Shown: one piece after another, positions 52,257-61,423 of the stretch
Layout: every line of letters starts with the position of its first letter
How positions within the stretch are numbered: the stretch's first letter is position 1
Source: Halolacustris sp051744345
GTDB lineage: Bacteria > Actinomycetota > Humimicrobiia > Humimicrobiales > Humimicrobiaceae
Assembly: GCA_051744345.1 (NCBI GenBank)
Contig: JBNJCW010000003.1
Coordinates: forward strand, 1-64,000
Reading direction: 5' to 3'
Length of the DNA stretch: 64,000 nt
Program-made: the position numbers and the translations under genes
The notes under the pieces: model-generated
What the model saw: only the letters and a program-made list of their open reading frames with translations
Databases searched by the model: none
What the model was told of the DNA's origin: nothing

Positions 52257-53135
52257 ATGGATACATTAATTATTCTTAACCCTTCTTCTGCCATGGGGAA
52301 AACCCTCAAGGCAAAGCCTGCCATTGAAAGTGAGTTTAGAAAACTGGGCATGGATTTTGACCTGTATATAACCAAAAACTCACAGGATATTTTTGATGCA
52401 GCCCACAGCAATATAGACAGTTATAATAATTTTGTGGCAGTTGGCGGAGACGGTACAGCGCATTATGTGGCCAATGCGCTGGCAGGCACCAATAAAAACC
52501 TGGGAATAATTCCCACAGGATCAGGGAATGACATCTCTGCTTATTTTAAGATACCCAGGGATATAAGCACCTGTTGCCGCATTATTAAACAGGGTGTTAT
52601 CAAACGCATAGACATGGGACTTATAAACGGTAAGTACTACTACCTGGGGGTAGCAGGTTCAGGTTTTGATTCTGAAGTAAATGATCTGGCCAATAACACC
52701 AGATTTCCAATAAGGGGAGCATCAAAATACAAATACGCTGTTTACAGCACGCTCATTACTTTCCGGTCAAGGGAATTCAACATAGATTATGACGGCAGCC
52801 ATAAAAAATTTAACGGGATGATGATTGCTGTAACCAACCTTCCCAGCTACGGTGGAGGGATGAAGGTAACCCCCGATTCTGATCCCCTGGACGGAAAGCT
52901 GGATGTCTGCATTATAAAAAGGATGACAAAGGCCCATTTCATCAAGATATTCCCCACGGTTTTTGAAGGAAAGCATGTTAGAGACCCGCATGTGGAGCTG
53001 CTGAGGCTAGAAAAAATAAAGGTTGAATGCCCTGCTTATAGATTCAGCGTATTTGCAGACGGTGAATATATCTGCAAGCTTCCTGCCGAGTACAAAGTAA
53101 TGCCCGGCATGCTTAACCTTATGGTCCCCGATTAA
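52257..53135 (+). CDS. Diacylglycerol kinase-family lipid kinase
   Basis: A 292-aa DAGK catalytic-fold protein (YegS/BmrU/DgkB group): ILNPSSAMGK at the N-terminus, VAVGGDGTAHYVANAL near residue 65 and IIPTGSGNDISAYF near residue 87 form the ATP site. It phosphorylates diacylglycerol, sphingoid or related lipid. No hydrophobic helices, so peripheral. It ends 4 nt into the convergent binding-protein gene. Confidence 0.9.
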   Translation: MDTLIILNPSSAMGKTLKAKPAIESEFRKLGMDFDLYITKNSQDIFDAAHSNIDSYNNFVAVGGDGTAHYVANALAGTNKNLGIIPTGSGNDISAYFKIPRDISTCCRIIKQGVIKRIDMGLINGKYYYLGVAGSGFDSEVNDLANNTRFPIRGASKYKYAVYSTLITFRSREFNIDYDGSHKKFNGMMIAVTNLPSYGGGMKVTPDSDPLDGKLDVCIIKRMTKAHFIKIFPTVFEGKHVRDPHVELLRLEKIKVECPAYRFSVFADGEYICKLPAEYKVMPGMLNLMVPD

Positions 53136-54301
53136 TACCTTGCCCACAGCCCATTGGTAAACACAAATACCGTCGAGGGCGGATCTATCCTGTTTCCGTT
53201 TGAATCAAATTCTATATGCCCTACTACCCCGTCATAGGATATACCCCATAGCTCATCCATAAAATCTCCCGGAAGTATGGAATTGGCCTTTTTCATGGAA
53301 CTTATAATGATATTGACCGCATCATAGGTATACGGGGCATATTTTCCAGGATTTATATCCTCTTCCATATCCATTTTTGCCGTATATGCATTATATTTCC
53401 GCCAGAAATCAACCGCTTTCTTATCATCGGTGTACCTGGCTACTGGAGGAGCGTCGGCTATTACTGCCAGCAGCCCTTCAAGATTCTTTGAGTCAGCCAG
53501 TACGCTTATCTGATCATTCATTCCCAGCTCTTCGGTTACAAAACGGCCGTCAACTCCTGCTTCCCTGGCTTTGTCTATCAGGGCAGCCAGCTGGTCATAT
53601 TCCATGCAGGCAAATATCATATCAGGGTTATCCAGAACGAGATTTTCGGCCAGGATATCATAGCCCTCACTGTTAAAGTCCATTGAATACCTCTTGTAGA
53701 CCTCCAGTTCCCGGTCATTTAAAACATCTCCCAAATAGTCAACCAGATTCAGGGCATATTCGCTCCGGTTATCAATCACTACCAGCTTTTGCGGGTTCTG
53801 GTTAATTAGAAAACCGGCAATATTTTCCACTCTCTGGTTATTGTTTATTACCATCCTGAAAAAGTTATCCCCCACCCGGGAAAGCTCTTCCCCGTGGGCA
53901 GAGGGAGTAAGAATGGGTATATTGTATTCCCCATAAACCGGAATTGAAACCCTGGTGGTACCGTTAAATGCAGACCCTATAACTGCAGCCACATCCTGCT
54001 CTACCAATTCCTGTGCAGCTAAAAAAGCTTTTTCAGGATCCCCCTCATCATCCCTGCTTATTAAATTTATCTTATAGCTGAACCCCCCAATTTCAACGGG
54101 AGAGAGTTCCGATACTGCTATGCCCGCACTGATTTTCTGGTCCAGCCCAAAGGCTTCATACTCTCCAGACAGAATAGTCTGGTTGCCTATTTTTATAACC
54201 CTTTCCCTGGTTTCACAGGCTGAAAGATTGAGCAAAAGGGCTATAATTAAAAAAGTTAAACTGAATAAAACAAAAAATCCATCTCTTTTTTTAAAACTCA
54301 T
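53132..54301 (-). CDS. Periplasmic-binding-type lipoprotein (LivK-like)
   Basis: A 389-aa solute-binding lipoprotein: signal with lipobox LSAC (Cys about 29), then a type I periplasmic-binding fold (ISRDDEGDPEKAFLAAQELVEQDVAAVIG, MVINNNQRVENIAGFL, YAPYTYDAVNIIISSM). It resembles branched-chain amino acid or amide receptors. No permease or ATPase is adjacent, so it may serve a distant transporter or act as a sensor. Confidence 0.87.
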   Translation of the reverse strand: MSFKKRDGFFVLFSLTFLIIALLLNLSACETRERVIKIGNQTILSGEYEAFGLDQKISAGIAVSELSPVEIGGFSYKINLISRDDEGDPEKAFLAAQELVEQDVAAVIGSAFNGTTRVSIPVYGEYNIPILTPSAHGEELSRVGDNFFRMVINNNQRVENIAGFLINQNPQKLVVIDNRSEYALNLVDYLGDVLNDRELEVYKRYSMDFNSEGYDILAENLVLDNPDMIFACMEYDQLAALIDKAREAGVDGRFVTEELGMNDQISVLADSKNLEGLLAVIADAPPVARYTDDKKAVDFWRKYNAYTAKMDMEEDINPGKYAPYTYDAVNIIISSMKKANSILPGDFMDELWGISYDGVVGHIEFDSNGNRIDPPSTVFVFTNGLWARY

Positions 54302-54392
54302 ATGTTGACTACCCCATTTTTTTAATGATTATATCAGAAAAAAAAGAAATGATAATTCTTTTTGGCAAAAACTATGATAGAATTTAAATAAA

Positions 54393-55253
54393 TTGTTAAC
54401 AGTAAACCCAGCTATGGACGCTTCTTGTTTATTAAATAATAAAAATGTTGAAAAGACTGCCAGCTACCTCGGGCAATTTCTAAGAGCAGATGTAGATGCA
54501 GCCATAATTCTTGGTTCCTTTTTAAATAAGACAGCTGATTTCCTACCTTTTAGGCAAAAAATGGAGATAAGCATGGAAAGTATCCCCGGCTATTCCCTCC
54601 CTACCGTAAGCGGGCATAAAAAAGCCCTGTTTTCCGGAGTCCTGGGGGGAAAGAACCTAATGGTTTTTGGCGGAAGATGCCATTACTATGAAGGGTATTC
54701 GATGGGCCAGGTTGTTTTGCCGGTGGTTTTAGCTAAAAAATTCAATGCAAAGCATATAATTATCACCAATTCAGCCGGGGGGCTCAGCCAGGAACTTGAA
54801 GAAGATGTGCTTATGCTGATAAAGGACCATATAAATATGATGTTTGACAATCCCCTGTTCGGCTACACATTCAGCCAGAAATACGATTATTTTCTGGATA
54901 TGGGCCAGCCTTATAGTAAAAAAATAATGGATCTGGCCAGAACCACCGCCCGTAAAGCAAACATCCCCCTCAAGGCAGGTGTTTATGCCGGCATTAAGGG
55001 ACCGGTTCTTGAAACCAGGACAGAAGCTGCTATGCTTAAAAAAATGGGGGCAGATGCTGTGGGTATGTCGACGGTCGCCGAGGCTATAATGGCCAATTAT
55101 CTGGACATGGAAGTACTGGGAATATCCCATATTAGGAATAGGGTATTTGATTCCGGGGATAAGAAATTCAAGCATTCAGAAGGAAATAAAAAAGAAACCA
55201 AAGCAGGTAAAATACTGTCTACACTAATTGAAGGTATAATAAAAGGATTATAA
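54393..55253 (+). CDS. Purine-nucleoside phosphorylase, trimeric type
   Basis: A 286-aa PNP/MTAP-family enzyme splitting purine nucleosides with phosphate. FGGRCHYYEGYSMGQV, IITNSAGGLSQ, GVYAGIKGPVLETRTEAAM and VGMSTVAEAI are present. The phosphate loop reads ILGSFLN rather than the usual ILGSGLG, which may alter phosphate binding. Start could be TTG 54393 or ATG 54414; neither has a good ribosome site. Co-directional with the DegV genes. Confidence 0.88.
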   Translation: MLTVNPAMDASCLLNNKNVEKTASYLGQFLRADVDAAIILGSFLNKTADFLPFRQKMEISMESIPGYSLPTVSGHKKALFSGVLGGKNLMVFGGRCHYYEGYSMGQVVLPVVLAKKFNAKHIIITNSAGGLSQELEEDVLMLIKDHINMMFDNPLFGYTFSQKYDYFLDMGQPYSKKIMDLARTTARKANIPLKAGVYAGIKGPVLETRTEAAMLKKMGADAVGMSTVAEAIMANYLDMEVLGISHIRNRVFDSGDKKFKHSEGNKKETKAGKILSTLIEGIIKGL

Positions 55254-55271
55254 TATTTTAAAGGAGTGAAA

Positions 55272-56120
55272 ATGAGCGGTACTGCCATAGTTACAGACAG
55301 CACCTCGGATATACCTGCCGAACTGATAAAAAAGCATGATATTACCGTAGTCCCCTTATCAGTTATATTTGACAATGAAAGCTTTAAGGACGACAGAAAA
55401 GATTTGACTACAGCCCAGTTCTATGAAAAACTGAAAACATCCAAAAGCCTGCCCAAAACCGCACAGCCTTCTCCGGGTGATTTTTTTAAAACCTATACCA
55501 GGCTGCTTGAGCAGTATGACAATATAATCTCAATCCATATCTCGGAAAAGATGTCGGGGACCATTGCTTCTGCAGAGATGGCCAGAAAAAAGATTGCTGA
55601 TAAAAAAATTGAAATAATCGATTCCCAGCTGGTTCATATGCCTCTTGGTTTTCTGGTCCTGAAAGCAGCTCAGCTTGCCCAGGAGGGTAAAAGCTTTGAT
55701 GAAATCATTGCCGAAGTAGAAGAGATGAAAGGAAAAATCAAAGCACTGTTTATACCCAGGACTCTTGAATACCTGCAAAAAGGGGGAAGGATTGGCAGGG
55801 CAAAATCCCTTATTGCGTCCCTGCTGGAAATAAAACCGGTACTCACCTTAAATTATGGTGAGGTATCCCAGTTTAAAACCACCAGGCGGTGGAAACAGGC
55901 AAAAAGCGAACTTGTAGCTTCTATGAAAGATATGGCAGCAAACCCGCAAAACATGATTGTGTCTGTGGCAGATTCAGATACCAAAAGCGAAGGAGATGAA
56001 ATGAAGCAAAGAATAGAAGAGGCTTTTAAGCCTAAGCAAATTTTAAGGGTTGAGTTTGGATGTGTTCTGGGCACCCATATAGGCCCTGGTTCATTAGGAA
56101 TAACTTTTTATGAAGATTAA
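55272..56120 (+). CDS. DegV family fatty-acid-binding protein (paralogue 1)
   Basis: A 282-aa DegV/FakB-type protein. IVTDSTSDIP at the start, SIHISEKMSGTIASAEMA, VHMPLGFLVL and LQKGGRIGRAK are family motifs. FakB proteins present fatty acids to the FakA kinase for phospholipid synthesis; no fakA lies in the window. AAGGAG lies 5 nt before ATG 55272. It is followed by a close paralogue. Confidence 0.92.
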   Translation: MSGTAIVTDSTSDIPAELIKKHDITVVPLSVIFDNESFKDDRKDLTTAQFYEKLKTSKSLPKTAQPSPGDFFKTYTRLLEQYDNIISIHISEKMSGTIASAEMARKKIADKKIEIIDSQLVHMPLGFLVLKAAQLAQEGKSFDEIIAEVEEMKGKIKALFIPRTLEYLQKGGRIGRAKSLIASLLEIKPVLTLNYGEVSQFKTTRRWKQAKSELVASMKDMAANPQNMIVSVADSDTKSEGDEMKQRIEEAFKPKQILRVEFGCVLGTHIGPGSLGITFYED

Positions 56121-56138
56121 TTAAAAAAAGGAGGAGAT

Positions 56139-56996
56139 ATGCCAAAAATAGCAATAGTTACCGACAGCACTTCAGATTTACCAAAAGATCTGGTAAGCAC
56201 GTACAATATTACAGTGGTTCCTTTAACCGTAGCATTCAACAGTGAAGAAACTTATGTGGATGACGGCAAAGACATAACCACCAAACAATTTTACGACAAG
56301 CTAAAAACTGCCAAAAAATTACCCACATCGGCACAGCCAACCCCAGCTGATTTCTTAAAAGCCTATAAGAAAATCTTTGAAGAAGGCTATGATTCCATAA
56401 TATCCATACACATATCCCAGAAGATGTCAGGAACGCTTGCCTCCGCCCATGCCGCCAGAAAAGAACTCAAGGATAAAGATATAGAAGTAATAGACTCCTA
56501 TAATGTGCACATGCCCTGCGGGATAATTGTGCTTAGGGCCTCCCAGATGGCTCAAGAGGGAAAACCCAAGGAAGAGATACTGGAAAATGTATACCAGATA
56601 AGGGACAAGGTAAAAACCCTGTTCATACCCAAGACACTGGAATTCCTCCAGAAAGGCGGAAGAATTGGAAAAGCTAAGGGACTGGTTGCTTCACTGTTAG
56701 AAATCAAACCCATACTCACCATTGATTCCGGCGAAATATCCCAGTTTAAAACCACCAGGCGGTGGAACCAGGCCAAAAAAGAGCTTGTTAATTCAATGAA
56801 AGGTTTGGTCAAAAACCCCGATAAGCTAACGGTAATAGTATCTGATTCAGACAATAAAGAGGAAGGCGACCAGCTTGCGGATACAATAAAGGACGAGTTT
56901 AACCCCAAAGAAATGATGCGTGCAGAAATAGGAGTAATTGTTGGCATCCATGTTGGCCCCGGAACCATCAGTTCCGTGTTTTATGAAGAAGACTGA
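56139..56996 (+). CDS. DegV family fatty-acid-binding protein (paralogue 2)
   Basis: A 285-aa tandem paralogue of the preceding gene. Shared stretches include EISQFKTTRRW, LLEIKP and TLEFLQKGGRIGKAK; the VHMPCGIIVL pocket segment differs (MPCG against MPLG), compatible with another acyl specificity. Excellent ribosome site AAGGAGG. The 3' end overlaps the next start by 14 nt. Confidence 0.92.
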   Translation: MPKIAIVTDSTSDLPKDLVSTYNITVVPLTVAFNSEETYVDDGKDITTKQFYDKLKTAKKLPTSAQPTPADFLKAYKKIFEEGYDSIISIHISQKMSGTLASAHAARKELKDKDIEVIDSYNVHMPCGIIVLRASQMAQEGKPKEEILENVYQIRDKVKTLFIPKTLEFLQKGGRIGKAKGLVASLLEIKPILTIDSGEISQFKTTRRWNQAKKELVNSMKGLVKNPDKLTVIVSDSDNKEEGDQLADTIKDEFNPKEMMRAEIGVIVGIHVGPGTISSVFYEED

Positions 56997-57564
56997 TAAA
57001 AAGAAACTCAGGGAAAACATACAAAAAGCAAGAGACGGCCTTTCCCCGGAAAAGAGGCAGGAAAAAAGCCGGGAGATAGCGAATATTTTTTTTAAAAGCT
57101 CCTATTACCGGAAGGCCGGGGTTATTCTTGCCTACCACCCATTCAGGAGTGAAATAGATACAACTGCAGTCATAAGGAAAGCATTAACAGATAGAAAAAA
57201 GGTTATACTTCCCAGGGTTGAGCATAAACGGCTCAAACTTTACTATGTTCAAGACCCCAAATCCCAGCTTGAACCGGGAACATATGGTATAATGGAGCCG
57301 GTTAGAGACAAAAGTGTTCCGGCAGGATCAGCAGAAGTTGATCTGGCATTGGTACCGGGGGTAGCCTTTGACCGGAATATGAACCGGTTAGGTTACGGCG
57401 GGGGATTTTATGACCGGCTCCTTCCCCGGCTTGACCCAGGGGTTAAAAAAGTTGCTTTATGCTTTAACCTCCAGCTGGTCCCAGAGGTACCTGCCCTTGA
57501 ACATGATATTAAGATTGATGTAATAATAACTGAATTGGAGGAAATTATTGGCCAGAGAAAATAA
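56983..57564 (+). CDS. 5-formyltetrahydrofolate cyclo-ligase
   Basis: A 193-aa enzyme (YgfA/MTHFS) converting 5-formyl-THF to methenyl-THF with ATP. The N-terminal basic helix KKTDKKKLRENIQKAR, DLALVPGVAFD and the ATP-site GYGGGFYDRLL near residue 140 are diagnostic. Start ATG 56983 is the family-like N-terminus and overlaps the DegV stop by 14 nt. Confidence 0.92.
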   Translation: MKKTDKKKLRENIQKARDGLSPEKRQEKSREIANIFFKSSYYRKAGVILAYHPFRSEIDTTAVIRKALTDRKKVILPRVEHKRLKLYYVQDPKSQLEPGTYGIMEPVRDKSVPAGSAEVDLALVPGVAFDRNMNRLGYGGGFYDRLLPRLDPGVKKVALCFNLQLVPEVPALEHDIKIDVIITELEEIIGQRK

Positions 57565-58267
57565 AATAGCCATACTGATACCCGCCTACAATGAAGAAAA
57601 ATACATTGCCGAGGTTATCAAAAACTGCACAAAATTCTGTATGGATATAATCATTGTAAACGATGGGTCGGCCGATAGGACAGCCAGCATCATAAGGTCA
57701 TTACCCCAGCCGGTAAGCTGCCGGATTATACTTATCGAGCATCCCAGAAACTGCGGCAAGGGCAAATCCCTGGTAACCGGGTTTAATTATATTGTTTCAG
57801 AAAATTACAAAGGGGTAATCACCATGGATGCAGACGGCCAGCATGACATAAATGAAATCCCCCATTTTATGGAGAAATTGGAGAATGAAAATCCGGACAT
57901 TATAGTGGGCAACCGCCTGGACGATACGAAAGGTATGCCATTTATCAGGTTGGCAACCAATCTGTTTACTTCCTGGCTGATCTCGGTTATTGCCGGCAAG
58001 AAAATAAAAGATGTACAATCCGGATACCGTTATATAAATATGAAGGTGTTAAAGAATATTAAAATTGAAACCACAAATTTTGATACGGAACCGGAGATTT
58101 TGCTAAAAGCAGCCTGGCTAAACTACAATATAAGCAATATTCCCATAAGCACCATCTATCACAAAGACTTTGTAAGCCATGTTAACCCGGTTACTGATAC
58201 AATAAAGTTTTTCAAACTTATTTTCAGGAGCCTGAGACAAAAGAGAAAGGTTTCATGCGCAAAATAG
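57548..58267 (+). CDS. Family 2 glycosyltransferase (polyprenyl-phosphate type)
   Basis: A 239-aa GT2 protein with AILIPAYNEEKYIAEV at the N-terminus, VNDGSADRT, the metal-binding MDADGQHD and QSGYRYINMKVL. The layout matches DPM1/polyprenyl-phosphate sugar transferases without the C-terminal membrane part. TTG start at 57548 with GGAGG 6 nt upstream, overlapping the preceding stop. Confidence 0.88.
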   Translation: MARENKIAILIPAYNEEKYIAEVIKNCTKFCMDIIIVNDGSADRTASIIRSLPQPVSCRIILIEHPRNCGKGKSLVTGFNYIVSENYKGVITMDADGQHDINEIPHFMEKLENENPDIIVGNRLDDTKGMPFIRLATNLFTSWLISVIAGKKIKDVQSGYRYINMKVLKNIKIETTNFDTEPEILLKAAWLNYNISNIPISTIYHKDFVSHVNPVTDTIKFFKLIFRSLRQKRKVSCAK

Positions 58268-58359
58268 AAATAACCTGGGCCATACTATCCCGCAGCATCA
58301 ACAAATACCTCAAACCCATAAGCCCTTTTTTACTTTCTATAAAAATACCTAAACCATAA
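58255..58359 (+). CDS. Possible 34-aa protein overlapping the glycosyltransferase end
   Basis: An ATG at 58255 with AAAGG a few bases upstream opens a 34-codon frame (MRKIEITWAILSRSINKYL) that overlaps the glycosyltransferase stop by 13 nt. It is basic and amphipathic. It could be a small coupled gene or the stump of a longer one; no family recognised. Confidence 0.3.
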   Translation: MRKIEITWAILSRSINKYLKPISPFLLSIKIPKP

Positions 58360-58390
58360 TTTTATCCAAGAGCTGAAATTTTATGGCTTT

Positions 58391-58426
58391 TTAAAAAAAC
58401 AGCCTCAAGCAGCCCGGGCGGCTGTT
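58391..58426 (-). terminator. Orphan minus-strand terminator-like hairpin
   Basis: AACAGCC (58398-58404) pairs with GGCTGTT (58420-58426). Read on the minus strand the stem is followed by a continuous T-run (58397-58393), the form of an intrinsic terminator, yet no minus-strand gene lies to its right until 59601. The rest of 58360-58702 is AT-rich with no gene seen. Confidence 0.45.
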
Positions 58427-58702
58427 GCCCTTATAACCAATGCACTGTTTAGGTTAAACGCCTATTGCTAATTGAATTACGCTAATTTAATTGAACTAAG
58501 CTTGAAAGGAAAGGGCAGATGCAGATTATACATTAAATAAACCAGTATTTCTTATTCTCGCAAGCCTTGAATTAATTTTTGGCAGATTGTTCTAACCCAA
58601 ATTGCTATTGTAGAATGCATTATATATTGACAATTTAGCACAAGGTTAAGCTGGTTCCAATTTTATTTTAAATCTGTATAAAAAACAGGAGGTAAAAAAA
58701 TC

Positions 58703-59098
58703 ATGAAATATGTAAAAAACATACAGTCTGTTGCCCCAGACCTTGACCCAAGATCCTTAAGAGACAGGGTTAAAAACAGGGATAAAGCTGTACTCCGGGA
58801 TACCTATTACCTAATTAATCCCGATGATGAAGGCTGCAAGTCAAGAAGGCTAACCCTTGGCCATACCACTATCTACCCAACCGGGACCACTACAGGGCAT
58901 AGCCATGAAGATATGGAAGAAGTCTATTATGTGGTTTTGGGCAGTGGAACCATGGTAGTAGGTGAAGATGAATACGAAGTAGAGCAGGGCGATGCATTAT
59001 ACGTTCCTCCTGGTGTTTTCCATACCACCAAACAGGCAGGCAACCTTCCCCTTATAGTTGTATGGGTGACCTGCAAAATTGAACCTTCAGAAAGATAA
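58703..59098 (+). CDS. Cupin-domain protein
   Basis: A 131-aa single-cupin protein. GHSHEDMEEVYYVVLGSGTM supplies the first cupin motif (two His, one Glu), and GDALYVPPGVFHTT the second with the distal His, so a metal site is likely. Relatives include sugar-phosphate isomerases and small-molecule dioxygenases; function not assignable. AGGAGG precedes the ATG. It stands next to pseudogenised carbohydrate/aldehyde genes. Confidence 0.85.
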   Translation: MKYVKNIQSVAPDLDPRSLRDRVKNRDKAVLRDTYYLINPDDEGCKSRRLTLGHTTIYPTGTTTGHSHEDMEEVYYVVLGSGTMVVGEDEYEVEQGDALYVPPGVFHTTKQAGNLPLIVVWVTCKIEPSER

Positions 59099-59118
59099 AA
59101 GATTATTTTATTAAAAAT

Positions 59119-59559
59119 ACTAACAGGGATTGTAAGATATGATCAGAAGTCCGATGCTAATTGGGGCAAATGGGTAGAAGCAGAAAGTAAAGATAAAATA
59201 GAAGTCTACAATCCGGCACTAGGAGAAGTGTTTGCCCAAGTTCCCAAAGCCCACACAGAAGATGTAGAAAAGGCCATAGATGCCGCTGATTCTGCTTTTA
59301 AAGAATGGTCGTCATTGTCTCCATTTTCCAGAGGCAGATATTTAAGGAAAGCCAGCTCTATAGCAGTCGAAAGGAAAGAAGAGATAGCCAAACTTATGAC
59401 CCAGGAATAGAAAAACCTTTTAAGGAAGCTCTCGGGGAGCTAGAAAAGGGGGTTCTGCCTGACCTTTCCCATAAAGAAATCTATACAGAGCTTTATGAGG
59501 TATATAAATGCCTCTACCCTACCCTCAAGCCTACGTTTTGCAGGCTTTCGGAGATATGA
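59119..59559 (+). pseudogene. Chimeric remnant: aldehyde dehydrogenase N-terminus + FGGY kinase C-terminus
   Basis: The frame ending at 59410 encodes an aldehyde dehydrogenase N-terminus (GKWVEAESKDKIEVYNPALG, AIDAADSAFKEWSSLSPFSR, ERKEEIAKLM) and stops in-frame. One base out, the sequence continues as KPFKEALGELEKG, the normal next block of that family. The frame then changes character to HKEIYTELYEVYKCLYPTLK up to 59559, which looks like the last helix of an FGGY carbohydrate kinase. Hence an internal deletion joined two unrelated genes and a frameshift followed. No start or ribosome site is evident. Confidence 0.7.
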
Positions 59560-59565
59560 GCTAAG

Positions 59566-59591
59566 GCCGCCGGAACATCCTTTCTGGCGGC
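59566..59591. terminator. GC-rich hairpin between convergent units
   Basis: GCCGCC (59566-59571) pairs with GGCGGC (59586-59591) around a 14-nt loop. It lies between the pseudogene and the convergent membrane-protein gene and lacks a clear T-run on either side. Confidence 0.4.
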
Positions 59592-59600
59592 TTCCATAAT

Positions 59601-60122
59601 CTATCTGAATATAAAATACACTTCATAAATAATTCCAAAAACAAAAAGGAAGCATATCAGAGCCACGACACTGCCAATGATCATGCGTTTTCTGTGCTTG
59701 TTTTTTACAAAATACTCTCCAAGGCTTAGGGCTAAAACCCGGTAAAGAGCTTCAACTGATACCAGGATATAAACATCTAATGGAATGCTTCTGCCATGGC
59801 GTATAATGCCTGTAAACAGGAATACCGCCAGGAAAAAACCAGTAATAAAACCTACCGGAATTGCCGCTTTCAGCCAGCCTAAACCAAAATAACCAAAAGT
59901 AGAAACCAGGTTCCCGAAGAAAACCACCAGTAAAATATAGGACATGCTCATCCCGGTTTCATATTCATGAATACCAAAAAAGGTTTGAAGGATTTTAAAT
60001 CTTTCTATAAGTGTAACAGACTGCTCCCTGAATATATAAAAAAAACCGTAACCTGCAACTGCTCCCACAGCAGCAGCAGCCAAAACCAGCCCAAATATCT
60101 TATGATACTCCTTCATTATCAT
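59601..60122 (-). CDS. Five-helix membrane protein, SpoIIM-like
   Basis: A 173-aa polytopic protein with about five membrane segments. The central part (LLVVFFGNLVSTFGYFGLGWLKAAIPVGFITG, then RHGRSIPLDVYILVSVEALYRVLALSLGEYF) resembles the SpoIIM/DUF95 plan of N-(small)-L...P...G followed by a helix with a conserved Glu. Assignment is tentative. It overlaps the HD-GYP stop by 4 nt (ATGA) and is the last gene of the peptide-repeat operon. The His/Cys catalytic pair of AgrB is absent. Confidence 0.55.
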   Translation of the reverse strand: MIMKEYHKIFGLVLAAAAVGAVAGYGFFYIFREQSVTLIERFKILQTFFGIHEYETGMSMSYILLVVFFGNLVSTFGYFGLGWLKAAIPVGFITGFFLAVFLFTGIIRHGRSIPLDVYILVSVEALYRVLALSLGEYFVKNKHRKRMIIGSVVALICFLFVFGIIYEVYFIFR

Positions 60123-61360
60123 AACCTGCTTTCAAGTATTTTAACCATGGCGTCAGTAACCTCTGCATCAAACTGAGTCCCCGCATTTTTTTTAAGCTCG
60201 CAGATGGCCTCCTCTTCAGTTAAAGCCCTGGTATAGGGCCTGTTTGTGGTCATCGCATCATATGAATCCGCAACACAGAGTATTTTAGCAAACAGCGGTA
60301 TCTTATCCCCTTTTATCCCTCTGGGATATCCGCTCCCATCAATTTTTTCATGATGGTAAAGTATAGCTGTAGCAGCATCTTTTAAGAATGTTATCTCTTT
60401 TACTATCTCATAGCCAATTTCAGGATGTTTCTTAACTTCTATCCAATCCTTATCACTCAATGAACCAGGCTTATTAAGTACGGAAAGATCTACCTGAATC
60501 TTCCCGATATCATGCAAATTAGCCAGGTTTTTAATAATTTCTATATCATATTCATTTAACTTCAGCTCCCTTGCTATTTCTTCACTGTACTGGGCTACCC
60601 TTATGGAATGGCCGGCTGTATAGACATCCTTTGCCTCCATTATCTTTACAATCTGTAGAATACTGCTTAGTAAAGCCTTTCTTTCCTTAATCCTCAACAG
60701 GTAAGTATACTGGGCTATTATCAGGGGCAGGGAAGTAAAAATAAGGGTAAAAGGCCCATAGGTGCTGTACAAAAAAGAAATAGCTATAGCCATTAGGGTT
60801 AAAAATACATGAAATGGAATAAGCCAGGCAAAATTAAAAATCCATACATTGAAAAATCCGACAGACTCACTTAATGAGATTGCCCCCGTAGTTAGTATGG
60901 TATTAAAGAAGAAGAATACAAATGCACATAAAAAAATTGTTCCGATATTTGTAACAGATAAAAAGTTATTACTGTCTCTAGTAAAAAGCCTTTCAAAAAT
61001 TATGCTGGAAAGTCCTATAGAAACCAGGTATTGCCCGGCATTGAAAAGATGTTTGTAGTAGGGGACTTTTTTTAAACAATCTTTAATATTGAAAATAGAT
61101 ATTAAAGTAACTACAGCTGCAGTAGCTGGACCATAGATTATAAGGCTGGCCAGTGTTATTCCGAAATTAACTGATACGCTGCCAGTTTTTGGGAGTGGTG
61201 ATGAAAGGTTGTCGGATGCAAAAACCAAAAACCCAAACAAAACCACTCCCAACCAGGAAACATTGCCATATTCATACAGGATATATCCCAACAAAAATAT
61301 ACCTATGAGAAATACGGCATACACATAAAACTGTAACGCCAGTTTCTTAGTATCGCTCAC
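60119..61360 (-). CDS. HD-GYP protein with polytopic membrane sensor domain
   Basis: A 413-aa protein. Residues 1-235 contain about seven hydrophobic segments forming an integral sensor-like domain. The C-terminal HD-GYP domain has HSIRVAQYSEEIARELKL, LHDIGKIQ (HD near residue 281), HHEKIDGSGYPRGIKGDKIP (GYP near 335) and DSYDAMTTNRPY. HD-GYP enzymes hydrolyse cyclic dinucleotides. All metal and GYP residues are kept, so it is probably active. GTG start at 61360 with AAGGG about 8 nt upstream. It lies 63 bp after the third peptide repeat and is the best candidate receptor for that peptide; this is inference from position. Confidence 0.9.
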   Translation of the reverse strand: MSDTKKLALQFYVYAVFLIGIFLLGYILYEYGNVSWLGVVLFGFLVFASDNLSSPLPKTGSVSVNFGITLASLIIYGPATAAVVTLISIFNIKDCLKKVPYYKHLFNAGQYLVSIGLSSIIFERLFTRDSNNFLSVTNIGTIFLCAFVFFFFNTILTTGAISLSESVGFFNVWIFNFAWLIPFHVFLTLMAIAISFLYSTYGPFTLIFTSLPLIIAQYTYLLRIKERKALLSSILQIVKIMEAKDVYTAGHSIRVAQYSEEIARELKLNEYDIEIIKNLANLHDIGKIQVDLSVLNKPGSLSDKDWIEVKKHPEIGYEIVKEITFLKDAATAILYHHEKIDGSGYPRGIKGDKIPLFAKILCVADSYDAMTTNRPYTRALTEEEAICELKKNAGTQFDAEVTDAMVKILESRL

Positions 61361-61423
61361 TAGTTTCCCTTTTTGATAAATATAAAAAATTATACCAAAA
61401 CAAGGCGATTTAATATAATTTTT

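Noticed and set aside
59601..60122. AgrB-like peptide protease/exporter for the micropeptides
   Set aside because: The catalytic His and Cys context of AgrB is missing and the helix plan fits SpoIIM better.
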